Of a DNA stretch of 64,000 nucleotides, positions 54,046-64,000 are shown piece after piece (positions within the stretch are counted from its first letter, which is position 1; each line of letters starts with the position of its first letter). Source of the DNA: Rubricella aquisinus (GTDB taxonomy: Bacteria; Pseudomonadota; Alphaproteobacteria; Rhodobacterales; Rhodobacteraceae); contig NZ_JACIJS010000006.1 of assembly GCF_014199445.1 (NCBI RefSeq), forward strand, positions 1 through 64,000, written 5' to 3'. The notes beneath the pieces were generated by a model. The model worked only from the letters and a program-made list of their open reading frames with translations. It was not told where the DNA came from and searched no databases. A program made the position numbers and the translations under genes.

Positions 54046-55071
54046 TTATTCAGCCAAAACCCTGTCCAACGCTTCGGATCGGTAGGCGCTGGGGGAGGTG
54101 CCCAACCGCTCCCTGAACGCCCGGTTGAAGGGGGCAAGCGATGCGTAGCCAAGCGCATAGGCGTGCTGGATGATCTGTTCGCGCGCGCGGGCGGGATCGG
54201 ACAGGCGGCGTTGCGCCTCTGCGATCCGGTGGTCATTCAGGAAGGCGTTGAAGTTGCGATAGCCAAGGCCCTGATTGATCAGGCGACGCAGGCGATGTTC
54301 GGGGATATCCACGCGCTCTGCCAGCAGGCTGATCGTCAGGCCCGGTTCAAAGCAGATGCCGTCCTCCACCGCCTGATTGAGGCGGCGCAACTCGATCCGG
54401 TCGGGGGCAGACAGGTCGGGGCTTGGCTCCGGCTCGCTCGTTTGGGTATCGACAAGCGCACCGTCGATCTGGGTGCTCCACATCGCGAACCAGAAGGCGA
54501 CGGCGAAAATCACGGCGGTCTGCAAAACCGAGGCAAGGCCTGTCATCACCCCGCCATGGATCAAATCGGTGATGGTGATCGCGATGCCCACCACGGGCAC
54601 CAGCACAGTGAGCCATTTGCGGAACAGGATGCGCGTGTCCACCAGATCGCATTTGCCGCTCTGGATGGCGATCACAATGACATGGGTAAAGAGCATCACC
54701 ATCAGGAGGTGACCCAGCAGGTTTGCCAACTGCGGATCAATGGCCGCGACCCCATAATGAATGGCCCCCGTCGCGAGAATAGGGAGCGCGTGATACCACC
54801 TGATCTCAAACCGATCATCAAACAGCGCCAGCGTGAACAGCCAAAATAACGGCGCGGGCAGCTTTCCAAGAAAGCAGAAGAAACACGGCGCATGGAACCC
54901 GTCCGGGTTCAGCCCGTTGTAGGACACGATGATATAGATGCCTACGCTGATCTTAAACGCAGCCCCGAAAACCGGCACCAGATGGGTGTGATTGCCCATC
55001 AGCCAGCGCGTCGCCACAAACAGGCACAGCGCCGCCGTTCCACCACGCAACAACAGATCAAGTTCGGTCAT
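54046..55071 (-). CDS. Membrane-anchored AraC-family regulator
   Basis: A 341-residue protein. The first about 200 residues contain some six or seven hydrophobic helices (for example KISVGIYIIVSY, LLGHLLMVMLFTHVIVIAI, AVIFAVAFWFAMW). After an acidic linker come two AraC helix-turn-helix units: ISLLAERVDIPEHRLRRLI and AYALGYASLAPFNRAFRE with TSPSAYR. The signal is probably sensed in or at the membrane. GGAGA precedes the ATG. It is divergent from a small lipoprotein gene. Confidence 0.85.
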   Translation of the reverse strand: MTELDLLLRGGTAALCLFVATRWLMGNHTHLVPVFGAAFKISVGIYIIVSYNGLNPDGFHAPCFFCFLGKLPAPLFWLFTLALFDDRFEIRWYHALPILATGAIHYGVAAIDPQLANLLGHLLMVMLFTHVIVIAIQSGKCDLVDTRILFRKWLTVLVPVVGIAITITDLIHGGVMTGLASVLQTAVIFAVAFWFAMWSTQIDGALVDTQTSEPEPSPDLSAPDRIELRRLNQAVEDGICFEPGLTISLLAERVDIPEHRLRRLINQGLGYRNFNAFLNDHRIAEAQRRLSDPARAREQIIQHAYALGYASLAPFNRAFRERLGTSPSAYRSEALDRVLAE

Positions 55072-55131
55072 GCTCAGTCTCCTGCGGACACCGTTATACC
55101 AACCATATCGGAACGGGCAGGGCTGAAATCA

Positions 55132-55176
55132 CCGTGCGATTTCAAAAAAGAGTGTTCGATTTTTGCAATCGCACGG
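55132..55176. repeat. Long inverted repeat in the araC-lipoprotein spacer
   Basis: CCGTGCGATT then CAAAAA (55132-55148) pairs with TTTTTG then AATCGCACGG (55160-55176), 16 of 17 pairs, one T/C mismatch, 11-nt loop. An alternative 6-bp hairpin GAAATC/GATTTC (55125-55143) overlaps its left arm. It could be an operator, an attenuator or the terminator of a small RNA; the A/T inner stem followed by GC outer stem is unusual for a terminator. Confidence 0.75.
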
Positions 55177-55272
55177 CATTTTCGGATTTGCGGAGAAGTG
55201 ACGCAGGAGAATGCCGATCTCCTGAGCAGGCGAACAGGTCGTTCGTCCGCCCAAATGAGAAGGAGTTTCCCC

Positions 55273-55443
55273 ATGGTCCGTGTTCTTGCGATGGTTGGTT
55301 TGGTACTTGGTCTGGCTGCATGTACCGATACGCGTCTGGCTGATGCCTCGGCTGCAATGGCACAGCCCGAAACGGCGCTTTCTGTCGGTCAGGCCGCCCC
55401 GGCCCCGATCCTGACGCACCCGCCGATTGCGGTGGGTCTGTAA
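55273..55443 (+). CDS. Small lipoprotein
   Basis: A 56-residue precursor: MVRVLAMVGLVLGLAAC is a short signal peptide with lipobox LAAC, leaving a mature chain of about 40 residues, Ala/Pro-rich and without a predicted fold. Gly/Ala-rich ends like these occur in entericidin-like and other small lipoproteins, but I cannot assign a family. AGGAG lies eight bases before the ATG. The leader includes the 55132 inverted repeat. Confidence 0.7.
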   Translation: MVRVLAMVGLVLGLAACTDTRLADASAAMAQPETALSVGQAAPAPILTHPPIAVGL

Positions 55444-55453
55444 TCACGCCTGC

Positions 55454-55485
55454 CGGCGCGCCGCGCAATGGCCCGGCGCGCCAGA
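55454..55485. terminator. Hairpin between lipoprotein and ferredoxin genes
   Basis: Two GGCGCGCC copies, each self-complementary and pairing with one another across 12 bases, sit between convergent stops. It is a plausible bidirectional terminator, though it has no T-run. Confidence 0.5.
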
Positions 55486-55489
55486 CATA

Positions 55490-56059
<570 letters not shown>

Positions 56060-56926
56060 ATGGGTCGGGTGACACTCACCGCAGGACAATTCGGTTTCTT
56101 CGCGCGCACAGCCGAAGGGGAGCGTGCCGCGCCAACAGTTTTGCCATGGGATGAATTGGTGCGGACGGAGGACGCGGAGGCGTTCACGCTCGCCGGGGCT
56201 ACGTCCAGCCTCACCGCCACGGTTCTGGAGCAGACGCCGGAGCGGCCCTTGGGCGCATTTGCCGATGCGGAGGTGGATGAGTTGATCTTTCGTGATCATG
56301 CAGACCGTGCAATCGGCCATATGGCGTTTGAAGGTGGGCTGACGGCATCGGCCCGGCGGGATGTGTTTGGCCCGGAGGATGTGAGCGGAGAGGCGCTTGA
56401 CCTTGGCCCCGCGCTGCTGGCGGAACTGGGCGCGTCGGATTTCGTCTTTCGCGGGGCAAGCGGGTCAGATCACCTTGATCTGTCGGATCTCGTGATTGGT
56501 TGGACGGGGCGCGTGCGATTGGACGGGGCAGGCGGGCAGGATCACCTTACGGGCGGCATGGCCGGGGATTTCATCCGTGGCGGGCCGGGGCGCGATACGC
56601 TTCAGGGTGGTGCAGGGGATGACACGCTGCTGGGCAATCGGGGGCGCGATTGGCTCGAAGGTGGTGCGGGGGATGACGTGCTGACCGGCGGGCTGGGCCG
56701 GGACGTGTTCCATTTCGGACAAGGGGACACGGGGCAGGACCGGATCACGGATTTCCGGCCCGGTCGGGATGTGTTGTCTTACAGCGCCGATGTGGCGGAC
56801 CGGGACGCGCTGCGATTTGAGGACACCGCACAAGGGCTGCGGATCACGCAGCAGGACGGTGATCAGGTGATCCTATCGGGCATTACGGAGGCAATGCTCA
56901 GGGAAACGGATTTCCAATTCGGTTGA
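56060..56926 (+). CDS. Small RTX calcium-binding protein
   Basis: A 288-residue protein with an N-terminal about 150-residue region of unknown fold. Then come GGxGxD nonapeptide repeats between about residues 170 and 225 (GGMAGDFIRGGPGRDTLQGG, AGDDTLLGN, GGAGDDVLTGGLGRDVF), and a C-terminal DRITDFRPGRDVLSYSA segment common in type I secreted RTX proteins. It is probably exported by a type I system (no exporter genes here) and folds on binding Ca2+. ATG 56060 follows GGGGGG; a TTG six codons earlier is less likely. Confidence 0.85.
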   Translation: MGRVTLTAGQFGFFARTAEGERAAPTVLPWDELVRTEDAEAFTLAGATSSLTATVLEQTPERPLGAFADAEVDELIFRDHADRAIGHMAFEGGLTASARRDVFGPEDVSGEALDLGPALLAELGASDFVFRGASGSDHLDLSDLVIGWTGRVRLDGAGGQDHLTGGMAGDFIRGGPGRDTLQGGAGDDTLLGNRGRDWLEGGAGDDVLTGGLGRDVFHFGQGDTGQDRITDFRPGRDVLSYSADVADRDALRFEDTAQGLRITQQDGDQVILSGITEAMLRETDFQFG

Positions 56927-57044
56927 GCCAGAAGGGCCGGGCGGATTGGAACGGGTGCCAGAATGGCACCGGTCAGACCTTGTGTTGCACATGCATTGAC
57001 CCTCCAGTGCGGTGCTTTTCCCCCACAAGGGTCTGACCATGAAA

Positions 57045-57075
57045 GAAGGGCGCCCGATCCTCTTGGGCGCCCTTC
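57045..57075 (-). terminator. Terminator after degP
   Basis: Perfect 11-bp stem GAAGGGCGCCC/GGGCGCCCTTC with a 9-nt loop, 20 bases after the degP stop; on the minus strand it is followed by TTTC. It would also end read-through from the RTX gene. Confidence 0.75.
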
Positions 57076-57095
57076 GCATGTGGTTTGGCGGCGGT

Positions 57096-58574
<1,479 letters not shown>

Positions 58575-58713
58575 GTCCTCCTCAGACACTTTTTTCAGTC
58601 GGCACACGCGATGTGTGCGGTTGCCATGACTGTAAACATGTTTTCGAATCGTAGGATTGCAATATCGCCGGGCGGGTGGCCGATCACGCGCGGCACAACT
58701 CGGCGTGAGCGGC

Positions 58714-58911
58714 TCACAGGAGCAGGGCCAATGCGCAAAACCCCGCCGCTCCCAAGGCCGCCAAAACGAGACCGACCTGCCGAAGGGTTTCCTCCGGCAG
58801 GTCGATGATTTCCAGCATGGCTCGTTTCATTCCGCCCGGCGCCAGCGCAAACATGGCCCCTTCGATCAGGGCGACCAGCGCCAAGGCGGTGAGGATCGTG
58901 CCGATATCCAC
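58714..58911 (-). CDS. DUF2065 small membrane protein
   Basis: A 65-residue protein with two membrane helices (about residues 4-25 and 45-65) separated by the family core GGMKRAMLEIIDLPEETLRQVG. DUF2065 (YjeT-like) genes regularly follow hflC, so a role with FtsH/HflKC is likely but not shown. The start is GTG immediately after the hflC TAA, so it probably depends on hflC translation. Confidence 0.88.
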   Translation of the reverse strand: MDIGTILTALALVALIEGAMFALAPGGMKRAMLEIIDLPEETLRQVGLVLAALGAAGFCALALLL

Positions 58912-59799
58912 TTAGTTACGCGGCTGAACCGTGTCGTTTTGCAGATACTCGAAGAACTGGCTATCGGGTGAGATCACCAGCGTCGAGTTTTCCCCCTGCA
59001 ACGACCGCTCATAGGCCGTCAGGGAGCGGTAGAAGGCGAAGAACTCGGGATCCTGTCCGAAGGCTTCGGCAAAGACACGGTTTCGTTCCGCGTCTGCCTC
59101 ACCTCGAATGATCTCCGCGTCCCGCACAGCGCTTGAGACGATCTCAACTGCAGTCCGCTCTGCCTGAGACCGGATACGGGTGGCGGCCTCCCGGCCCCGT
59201 GCCCGCTCGTCCTCTGCTTCCCGCTGACGTTCGGCCTGCATCCGGCCAAAGGTTGCGGCAAGGTTCTGCTCTGGCAGCTCGGCGGATTTGATCCGCACGT
59301 CGATCACGTCAATGCCGAGGCTTTGCGCTTCGGCAAAGGCCGCGTCGCGGATCCGCGCCATCAGCGCCACCCGGTCCACGGACAGGATCGCGTCGGACGC
59401 GACCGTACCCAGCACACCGCGGGTTTCGGCGGTCACGATCCGCTCAAGTCGCTGTGCGCCACTGCGCAGGGCGGCGTCGCCGGACTGGCCGACAGCCAGA
59501 CGGAACCGCTCCACATCGGAAATCCGCCAGCGCGCAAAACTTTCGACGACCAGACGACGGTCATCAAGCGGGGTGACTTCAAGCGGTGCGGTATCAAGCG
59601 ATTGGATCCGCGCGTCATACCGGTTGACCTCCTGAATGAAGGGCAATTTGAACGCGAGGCCCGGCTCGGTCTTAACGGCGCGCACCTGACCAAACTGGGT
59701 CACGATCACTTCTTCCCGCTCGTCCACGATAAACAGGGACGACACGATCACGACCAGCGCCACGACGCCTGCGATTGCAATAATAGGAAGCGCTTTCAT
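58912..59799 (-). CDS. hflC: HflC, FtsH-protease modulator
   Basis: SPFH/prohibitin-like membrane protein that with HflK encloses FtsH. The 295 residues contain an N-terminal helix (about 5-25), the SPFH domain (VDEREEVIVTQFGQV at the start; VIDVRIKSAELPEQ), then a coiled coil of QAERQREAEDERARGRE type. It begins in a TGATG overlap with hflK. Confidence 0.95.
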   Translation of the reverse strand: MKALPIIAIAGVVALVVIVSSLFIVDEREEVIVTQFGQVRAVKTEPGLAFKLPFIQEVNRYDARIQSLDTAPLEVTPLDDRRLVVESFARWRISDVERFRLAVGQSGDAALRSGAQRLERIVTAETRGVLGTVASDAILSVDRVALMARIRDAAFAEAQSLGIDVIDVRIKSAELPEQNLAATFGRMQAERQREAEDERARGREAATRIRSQAERTAVEIVSSAVRDAEIIRGEADAERNRVFAEAFGQDPEFFAFYRSLTAYERSLQGENSTLVISPDSQFFEYLQNDTVQPRN

Positions 59800-60980
59800 C
59801 AGTTATTCCCCCGGCGCAGTTCGTTCAGCGGAAGGTAGGGGACAATGCCCTGACCCCCGTCGCCACCCACACCATCTTCAATGATGATCTTGTCCACAGA
59901 GCCGAACACCCGCTCCATCGTCTCGATATAGAGACGGCGGCGCGTGACATCTTCGGCCTGCTGATATTCGCCAAGAACGGCGGTAAAGCGGGACGCCTCA
60001 CCGACGGCTTCGTTGACGACCTGTGCGCGATACCCTTCGGCCTCTTGCAGCAATTGCGCGCTTTCACCACGCGCGTCTGCGAGGGTCCGGTTGGCAAAGG
60101 CATCCGCCTCGTTGCGCAGACGATCGCGTTCCTGTTCAGCGGCCTGAACGTCGCGGAAGCTGTCGATCACTTCCCGCGGCGGGTCAGCGCGGTCAAGGTT
60201 CACACGGACGATGTTGACACCAGACTGATAGCTGTCGAGCGTGGACTGGATCAGTTCTTCCACTTCCTGCGCGATCGCGCCGCGATCCCGGTTGAGGATC
60301 GGTGCGAGTTCGGAGCGCGCGATAACCTCACGCATCGCGGATTCGGAGGTGGCCGCGATGGTTTCCTCCGGGTCCGCAATGTTGAAGATGAAAGCCGCCG
60401 GGTTGTTGACGTTCCACACCACCTGGAAGTCGATATCCACGATGTTCTCGTCCCCTGTCAGCATCAGGCCATCGCCGGACCGACCACCAAAGCCGATATC
60501 AACCACACGTTCGGTCGTCACGGACACGGTTTCATAGGTCACGACCGGCCATGGCGCGAAGTTCAGACCCGGCTGCCCGATGGAGGAAAACTCACCAAAG
60601 GTCAGCTCAACCGATTGCTGGTCCGACTGCACGGTGTAAAGCGAGGCCCAAACCCAAACGCCCGCTGCTGCAAGGCCAAGGGCGATGAAGCCCCCACGGC
60701 CAAGGCCACCGCCGCCGGTTTTGCCGGGGCCGCCCGAGCCGCCACGACCGCCCATGAGGACGCGCAGCTGCTCTTGGCCCTTGCGGACAATCTCATCAAT
60801 ATCAGGCACTTGGCCGGGCCCTTGCCCGCCATTATTGCCACCACCGCCATTGGGCCGGTTGCCGCCGCCGCGATTGCCGCCGCCGCCGCCCGGGCCCCAT
60901 GGATTGCGATTGTCGCCACCGCCGCGGTTGCCACCGCCGCCGCCGCCCCAAGGGCCGCCGGAATTTCCGTTACTTGACAT
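59799..60980 (-). CDS. hflK: HflK, FtsH-protease modulator
   Basis: Partner of HflC. The 393-residue protein has a cytoplasmic Gly/Asn-rich N-terminus (about residues 1-50, GGGGGGNRGGGDNRN), one membrane helix (about 95-115), an SPFH domain (VDIDFQVVWNVNNPAAFIFN), and a C-terminal coiled coil (LLQEAEGYRAQVVNEAVGEA). The Gly-rich tail is longer than in E. coli HflK but usual in alphaproteobacteria. Confidence 0.95.
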   Translation of the reverse strand: MSSNGNSGGPWGGGGGGNRGGGDNRNPWGPGGGGGNRGGGNRPNGGGGNNGGQGPGQVPDIDEIVRKGQEQLRVLMGGRGGSGGPGKTGGGGLGRGGFIALGLAAAGVWVWASLYTVQSDQQSVELTFGEFSSIGQPGLNFAPWPVVTYETVSVTTERVVDIGFGGRSGDGLMLTGDENIVDIDFQVVWNVNNPAAFIFNIADPEETIAATSESAMREVIARSELAPILNRDRGAIAQEVEELIQSTLDSYQSGVNIVRVNLDRADPPREVIDSFRDVQAAEQERDRLRNEADAFANRTLADARGESAQLLQEAEGYRAQVVNEAVGEASRFTAVLGEYQQAEDVTRRRLYIETMERVFGSVDKIIIEDGVGGDGGQGIVPYLPLNELRRGNN

Positions 60981-61051
60981 GAAGCTGTCGTCCTCCGCTC
61001 AGTCAGGATGTCATTGATGCACGTACTGCTACGCTAAGTGTTCATGTTCCG

Positions 61052-62416
61052 CTAATTTTCAAGCCGCTTTATCGGATCCTTGAGGGTAACGAGCTCTTCT
61101 GCCGCAGTCGGATGCACCGCAACCGTGCGATCAAAGTCGGCTTTCGTCGCACCCATCTTTACCGCGATGCCGGCAAGCTGGATCATTTCGCCCGCCGCGT
61201 GGCCGACGATATGACAACCCAGCACCTTGTCGGTATCGCAATCCACGATCAATTTCATCAGCATACGCTCATCCCGACCGGCCAGCACATGCAGCATGGA
61301 CCGGAACGCGGTGCGGTAGATGTCCAACTCATGTCCCAGATCCTCGGCCTGCTTTTGGGTCATGCCGACCGTGCCGATTTCAGGCTGGGTGAAAACGGCG
61401 GTGGGGATCAGGTCGTGATCGGGTTTTGTGGGGTTGCCCTTAAACACCGTCTCTACAAACGCCATGCCTTCGCGGATCGCAACAGGGGTCAACTGCACCC
61501 GGTCGGTCACGTCGCCAATGGCATAGATCGACGGAATGTTTGTCTGGCTATAGGCGTCCACCACAACAGCCCCGTTTTTGTCGAGCGCGACGCCGATCTC
61601 CTCCAGCCCCATGCCGTCGGTGTTTGGCACCCGCCCGGTGGCGTAGAGCACCGCGTCAAAGGTCCGCGTTTCGCCCTGATTGAGGTCCACGACCAGACCG
61701 TCCTCTTCCTTGCTGATGCTGGCCACATCCATCCCGAGACAAACGTCGATCCCTTTCTTCACCATCTCGGCAGAGACATGAGAGCGGATATCGTCGTCAA
61801 AGCCGCGCAGGATCTGCGCGCCGCGATAGGCCAGTGTCACCTCAGAGCCAAGGCCGTTCATGATGCCCGCGAATTCACATGCGATATAGCCGCCGCCCAC
61901 GATCAGGATGCGCTTTGGCTGCTCCTTAAGGAGGAAAATCTCGTTTGAGGTGATCGCGTGCTCGATCCCCGGCACTTTCGGCAGGAACGGGCGCCCGCCG
62001 GTGGCGATCAGGATATGCTTGGCGCTGAACTCCGTCCCGTCGTCGAGCGTGACGGTATGGGCGTCCTTCACGGTGGCGCGGGTCCGGTAATGGGTCACTT
62101 CGTTGGTGTCGAGGATCCGCTGGTAGATGCCCTCTAGCCGGTCGATCTCTTTGTCCTTGTTGGCGTGTAGCGTGGCCCAGTCAAACTTGGTTTCTCCCAC
62201 CGACCAGCCATAACCCGCTGCATCCTCGAAATGTTCGGAAAACTGGGAGGCATAGACCATCAGCTTTTTCGGCACACAGCCCCGGATCACGCACGTCCCG
62301 CCATAGCGGTATTCCTCCGCCAGCGCGACGGAAACGCCGGTTTGGGCTGCCACACGCGCGGCGCGCACCCCGCCAGAGCCACCGCCAATTACAAACAGAT
62401 CATAGTCAAAGGCCAT
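61052..62416 (-). CDS. gor: Glutathione-disulfide reductase
   Basis: NADPH-dependent FAD disulfide oxidoreductase. The 454 residues contain the N-terminal FAD motif LFVIGGGSGGVRAARVAA, the redox pair GGTCVIRGCVPKK (Cys43 and Cys48), the NADPH fold ILIVGGGYIACEFAGI, and the C-terminal HPTAAEELVTL with the catalytic His-Glu. The CVIRGC spacing separates it from mercuric and lipoamide reductases (CxxxxC with other residues). Confidence 0.95.
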   Translation of the reverse strand: MAFDYDLFVIGGGSGGVRAARVAAQTGVSVALAEEYRYGGTCVIRGCVPKKLMVYASQFSEHFEDAAGYGWSVGETKFDWATLHANKDKEIDRLEGIYQRILDTNEVTHYRTRATVKDAHTVTLDDGTEFSAKHILIATGGRPFLPKVPGIEHAITSNEIFLLKEQPKRILIVGGGYIACEFAGIMNGLGSEVTLAYRGAQILRGFDDDIRSHVSAEMVKKGIDVCLGMDVASISKEEDGLVVDLNQGETRTFDAVLYATGRVPNTDGMGLEEIGVALDKNGAVVVDAYSQTNIPSIYAIGDVTDRVQLTPVAIREGMAFVETVFKGNPTKPDHDLIPTAVFTQPEIGTVGMTQKQAEDLGHELDIYRTAFRSMLHVLAGRDERMLMKLIVDCDTDKVLGCHIVGHAAGEMIQLAGIAVKMGATKADFDRTVAVHPTAAEELVTLKDPIKRLEN

Positions 62417-62439
62417 TGGCGGCTCCCTTCATTTCCGGC

Positions 62440-62925
62440 TTATTCGTCGTCATTGAGAATGTCGATGATACCGGCATTCATTGCGTTGTAGCGCGCATTC
62501 ATCGCCTCCATCACGCGGGGCTGATAGGCGCGCAGGTATTGCGGCATCTTGAGCATGACCGACCGACCCAGATCAGAGGCATAGAAATCGCGCAGCGCGG
62601 TCAACTCGTCCAGCGTCATGATCGCGGCAAGGTCGGGGGCTGTCGTGGCCACAATTTCCTGATTGATCGCGGCCATCTCAGCACCCACCAGCAATTCGAT
62701 CCGGCGGATTTGGTCCTCGGTCACGGTGGGGTCGGTGAGCCGGATCTGGCGCACCACGGGGCCAGCGGCGGCCTCGGCCATGCTTTCACCACTCATCTCT
62801 CCGAGGGTCATGTCGATATATTCTTGCGCCATGGCAAGGCGCGCGGCTTGCGTATCCTCCTGCGCGTGGGCCGCAGGGGTCAGCAGAAGAAAGGCTGCGG
62901 CGGCAAGGCCGATCCGGTCAAACAT
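62440..62925 (-). CDS. DUF2059 periplasmic protein
   Basis: A 161-residue precursor with a signal peptide (about 1-21, ending AHA) and a helical DUF2059 domain: ALTALRDFYASD-like (LTALRDFYASDLGRSVMLK) near residue 107 is the family core. Function unknown. It lies three bases after rpiA and 23 before gor, so it belongs to that transcription unit. AAGGATAAGGA precedes the ATG. Confidence 0.85.
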   Translation of the reverse strand: MFDRIGLAAAAFLLLTPAAHAQEDTQAARLAMAQEYIDMTLGEMSGESMAEAAAGPVVRQIRLTDPTVTEDQIRRIELLVGAEMAAINQEIVATTAPDLAAIMTLDELTALRDFYASDLGRSVMLKMPQYLRAYQPRVMEAMNARYNAMNAGIIDILNDDE

Positions 62926-62928
62926 TCC

Positions 62929-63720
62929 TTATCCTTTCTGAGCGCGGGCGAGAAACGCGTCCTCGTCGATACCATCGTTGAACACCACCTGTTGACGCGT
63001 GCCGTCTTTGTCAATCGTGAGCGCATTGCCCTCAAGGTCAGCAAAGCAGATTTTGCCCGCAATCCCGATGAACAATCCGTGTTCGACAAGCCCCGTCACG
63101 CCATCAAGGGCAGATGCGAGTGCGGCAGGGTCGGGAATGGCGCCAAGATGGGCATCCAGCACCGCATTGCCCTCATCGGTGCGCACGGGCGCGCCATTCT
63201 TCATCCGCTGCTCGATTTTCGCGTCCCCGAGCCCTTGGCTCGCGAGCGCCCGGCGGATATGGCCGACCGTCGCTGACATGCCGAAATCCAGCACCTCAAG
63301 CGGCAGGGGAAAGCTGCCAAGCTGCGGCGATTCCTTGGTTGCGTCAGTGATCACGACCATCCGCCGGGAGGACAGGGCGACGATCTTTTCGCGCAGATGC
63401 GCCGCGCCGCCGCCCTTGATGAGGTTCAGCGCGGGATCGAATTCGTCGGTCCCGTCGATGGTCAAATCGAGCGTCCCCGTCTCCTCCAGCGTGGCGAGCG
63501 GCAGGCCGAGGCTTTGCGCCAGCGCGCCCGTGGCCTCTGACGTGGGCACGCAGGTCACGCTAATGCCGTGAATGCGGCATTTCTCCGCCACCAGCTTGAC
63601 CAGCCACGCGGCGGTAGACCCGGTGCCAAGCCCCAGTTTCATCCCATCGGTTACGTCGGCAAGGGCCGCGCGGGAGGCAAGATATTTCGCCCGATCCTGC
63701 GGTGAAAGCGCGTTGGTCAT
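62929..63720 (-). CDS. rpiA: RpiA, ribose-5-phosphate isomerase A
   Basis: Interconverts ribose-5- and ribulose-5-phosphate in the pentose phosphate pathway. The 263 residues contain the phosphate-binding GLGTGSTAAWLV (about 30-41), the catalytic Asp/Glu loop DGTDEFDPALNLIKGGGAAHLREKI-type segment near residue 92, and LGAIPDPAAL. It is slightly longer than E. coli RpiA through its C-terminal tail. Confidence 0.96.
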   Translation of the reverse strand: MTNALSPQDRAKYLASRAALADVTDGMKLGLGTGSTAAWLVKLVAEKCRIHGISVTCVPTSEATGALAQSLGLPLATLEETGTLDLTIDGTDEFDPALNLIKGGGAAHLREKIVALSSRRMVVITDATKESPQLGSFPLPLEVLDFGMSATVGHIRRALASQGLGDAKIEQRMKNGAPVRTDEGNAVLDAHLGAIPDPAALASALDGVTGLVEHGLFIGIAGKICFADLEGNALTIDKDGTRQQVVFNDGIDEDAFLARAQKG

Positions 63721-63798
63721 TGGTAGAGCCCCATGGTCACTGTCGATTTAGCCGACCTTATAGGCAAGCAGGCCGCCGGGGGCGAGGGGGAAACGGCG

Positions 63799-64000
63799 CT
63801 AGTGTTCGGTCTCACCATCCGCCGGATCGGCAAGGCTGCGCAAAACACTGCCGCCCGGGTGCCCGTCATGCGCTGTGACCATCTCTGCCAGCGCCGTTTC
63901 CAGCCGTTGCAATCGCGCGATCCGGTCGCGCACATCGGCAAGCTGGCGCGCGGCCAAACTCCCGCCCGCAGTGCTACGCGCCGCAGGACGGGTGGCAAGG
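63799..64000 (-). CDS. 3' end of a probable MerR-family regulator (cut by window edge)
   Basis: Reading the minus strand from the right edge, a frame is open for 66 codons to a TAG at 63799-63801. The segment LAARQLADVRDRIARLQRLE followed by TALAEMV is a coiled coil much like the dimer helix at the end of MerR-type proteins, followed by a His/Asp/Gly tail (TAHDGHPGGSV) where heavy-metal members have ligands. The DNA-binding half lies outside the window, so the family call is tentative. Confidence 0.55.
   Translation of the reverse strand, partial: LATRPAARSTAGGSLAARQLADVRDRIARLQRLETALAEMVTAHDGHPGGSVLRSLADPADGETEH

Noticed and set aside
60750-60980. GGC/GCC-rich repeat as a microsatellite
   Set aside because: It encodes the Gly/Asn-rich N-terminus of HflK in frame.
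63717-63998. 93-codon minus-strand frame at the right edge
   Set aside because: It is rich in Trp and Arg with no pattern; the frame at 63799-64000 gives a convincing coiled coil and is preferred.

Overview
The window looks like chromosomal DNA of a marine-type alphaproteobacterium of the order Rhodobacterales (Roseobacter-like). This rests on several things seen together: high G+C, tightly overlapped genes, the division/cell-wall order ftsW-murG-murC-DUF2484-murB-ddl-ftsQ-ftsA-ftsZ-lpxC-bamD-recN, a DmdC-like acyl-CoA dehydrogenase, an hflK-hflC-DUF2065-degP block, and short GC-rich hairpin repeats scattered between genes. I see no rRNA, tRNA, CRISPR array, prophage or insertion sequence. 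The assignment is inference from gene content, not from a marker-gene comparison.

Layout. Bases 295-11349 are the dcw cluster: lipid II synthesis (murG, murC, murB, ddl) and division proteins (ftsW, ftsQ, ftsA, ftsZ), ending in a strong terminator. A visibly AT-richer divergent pair (TetR regulator and VOC protein) sits inside it between murB and ddl, with two matching palindromic operators. Then lpxC, bamD and recN (envelope and repair). Bases 15218-25386 hold a mixed set: an outer-membrane-like protein, a SnoaL-like protein, an FAD-linked oxidase, a thioesterase, a ClC channel, DUF427, an aminopeptidase P, a degenerate M48-like protein and an acyl-CoA ligase.

Bases 26387-34492 are a minus-strand beta-oxidation operon: MerR regulator, two acyl-CoA dehydrogenases, a GST, a 3-TM protein, thiolase and FadJ, closed by a 13-bp-stem hairpin. 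A perfect 16-bp palindrome lies upstream of the MerR gene, and a near-identical palindrome recurs beside a second MerR gene at 38810-39190, in front of two thioesterase genes. This suggests one acyl-CoA-linked regulatory network. Between the two lies a four-gene overlapped operon: an isoquinoline-oxidoreductase-like molybdoenzyme, a methyltransferase and an AraC regulator.

Bases 40449-52182 carry transporters (MATE, three EamA/DMT), the serC-serA serine pathway with a candidate serC leader RNA, rmuC, an FKBP-type isomerase and purA. Bases 52233-56926 carry recR with a FabH-like synthase, a membrane-anchored AraC regulator, a small lipoprotein behind a long hairpin, a ferredoxin and a small RTX protein. 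The right end, all minus strand, is rpiA-DUF2059-gor-hflK-hflC-DUF2065-degP: membrane proteolysis control, thiol redox and envelope stress. The last 202 bases hold the 3' end of a probable MerR-type gene cut by the window edge.

Most of this is conserved core genome. The least explained parts are two families of hairpin repeats, the shared MerR palindrome, the structured leader at 55132-55176 and several small unassigned proteins. No clearly new multi-gene defence or biosynthetic system is visible.
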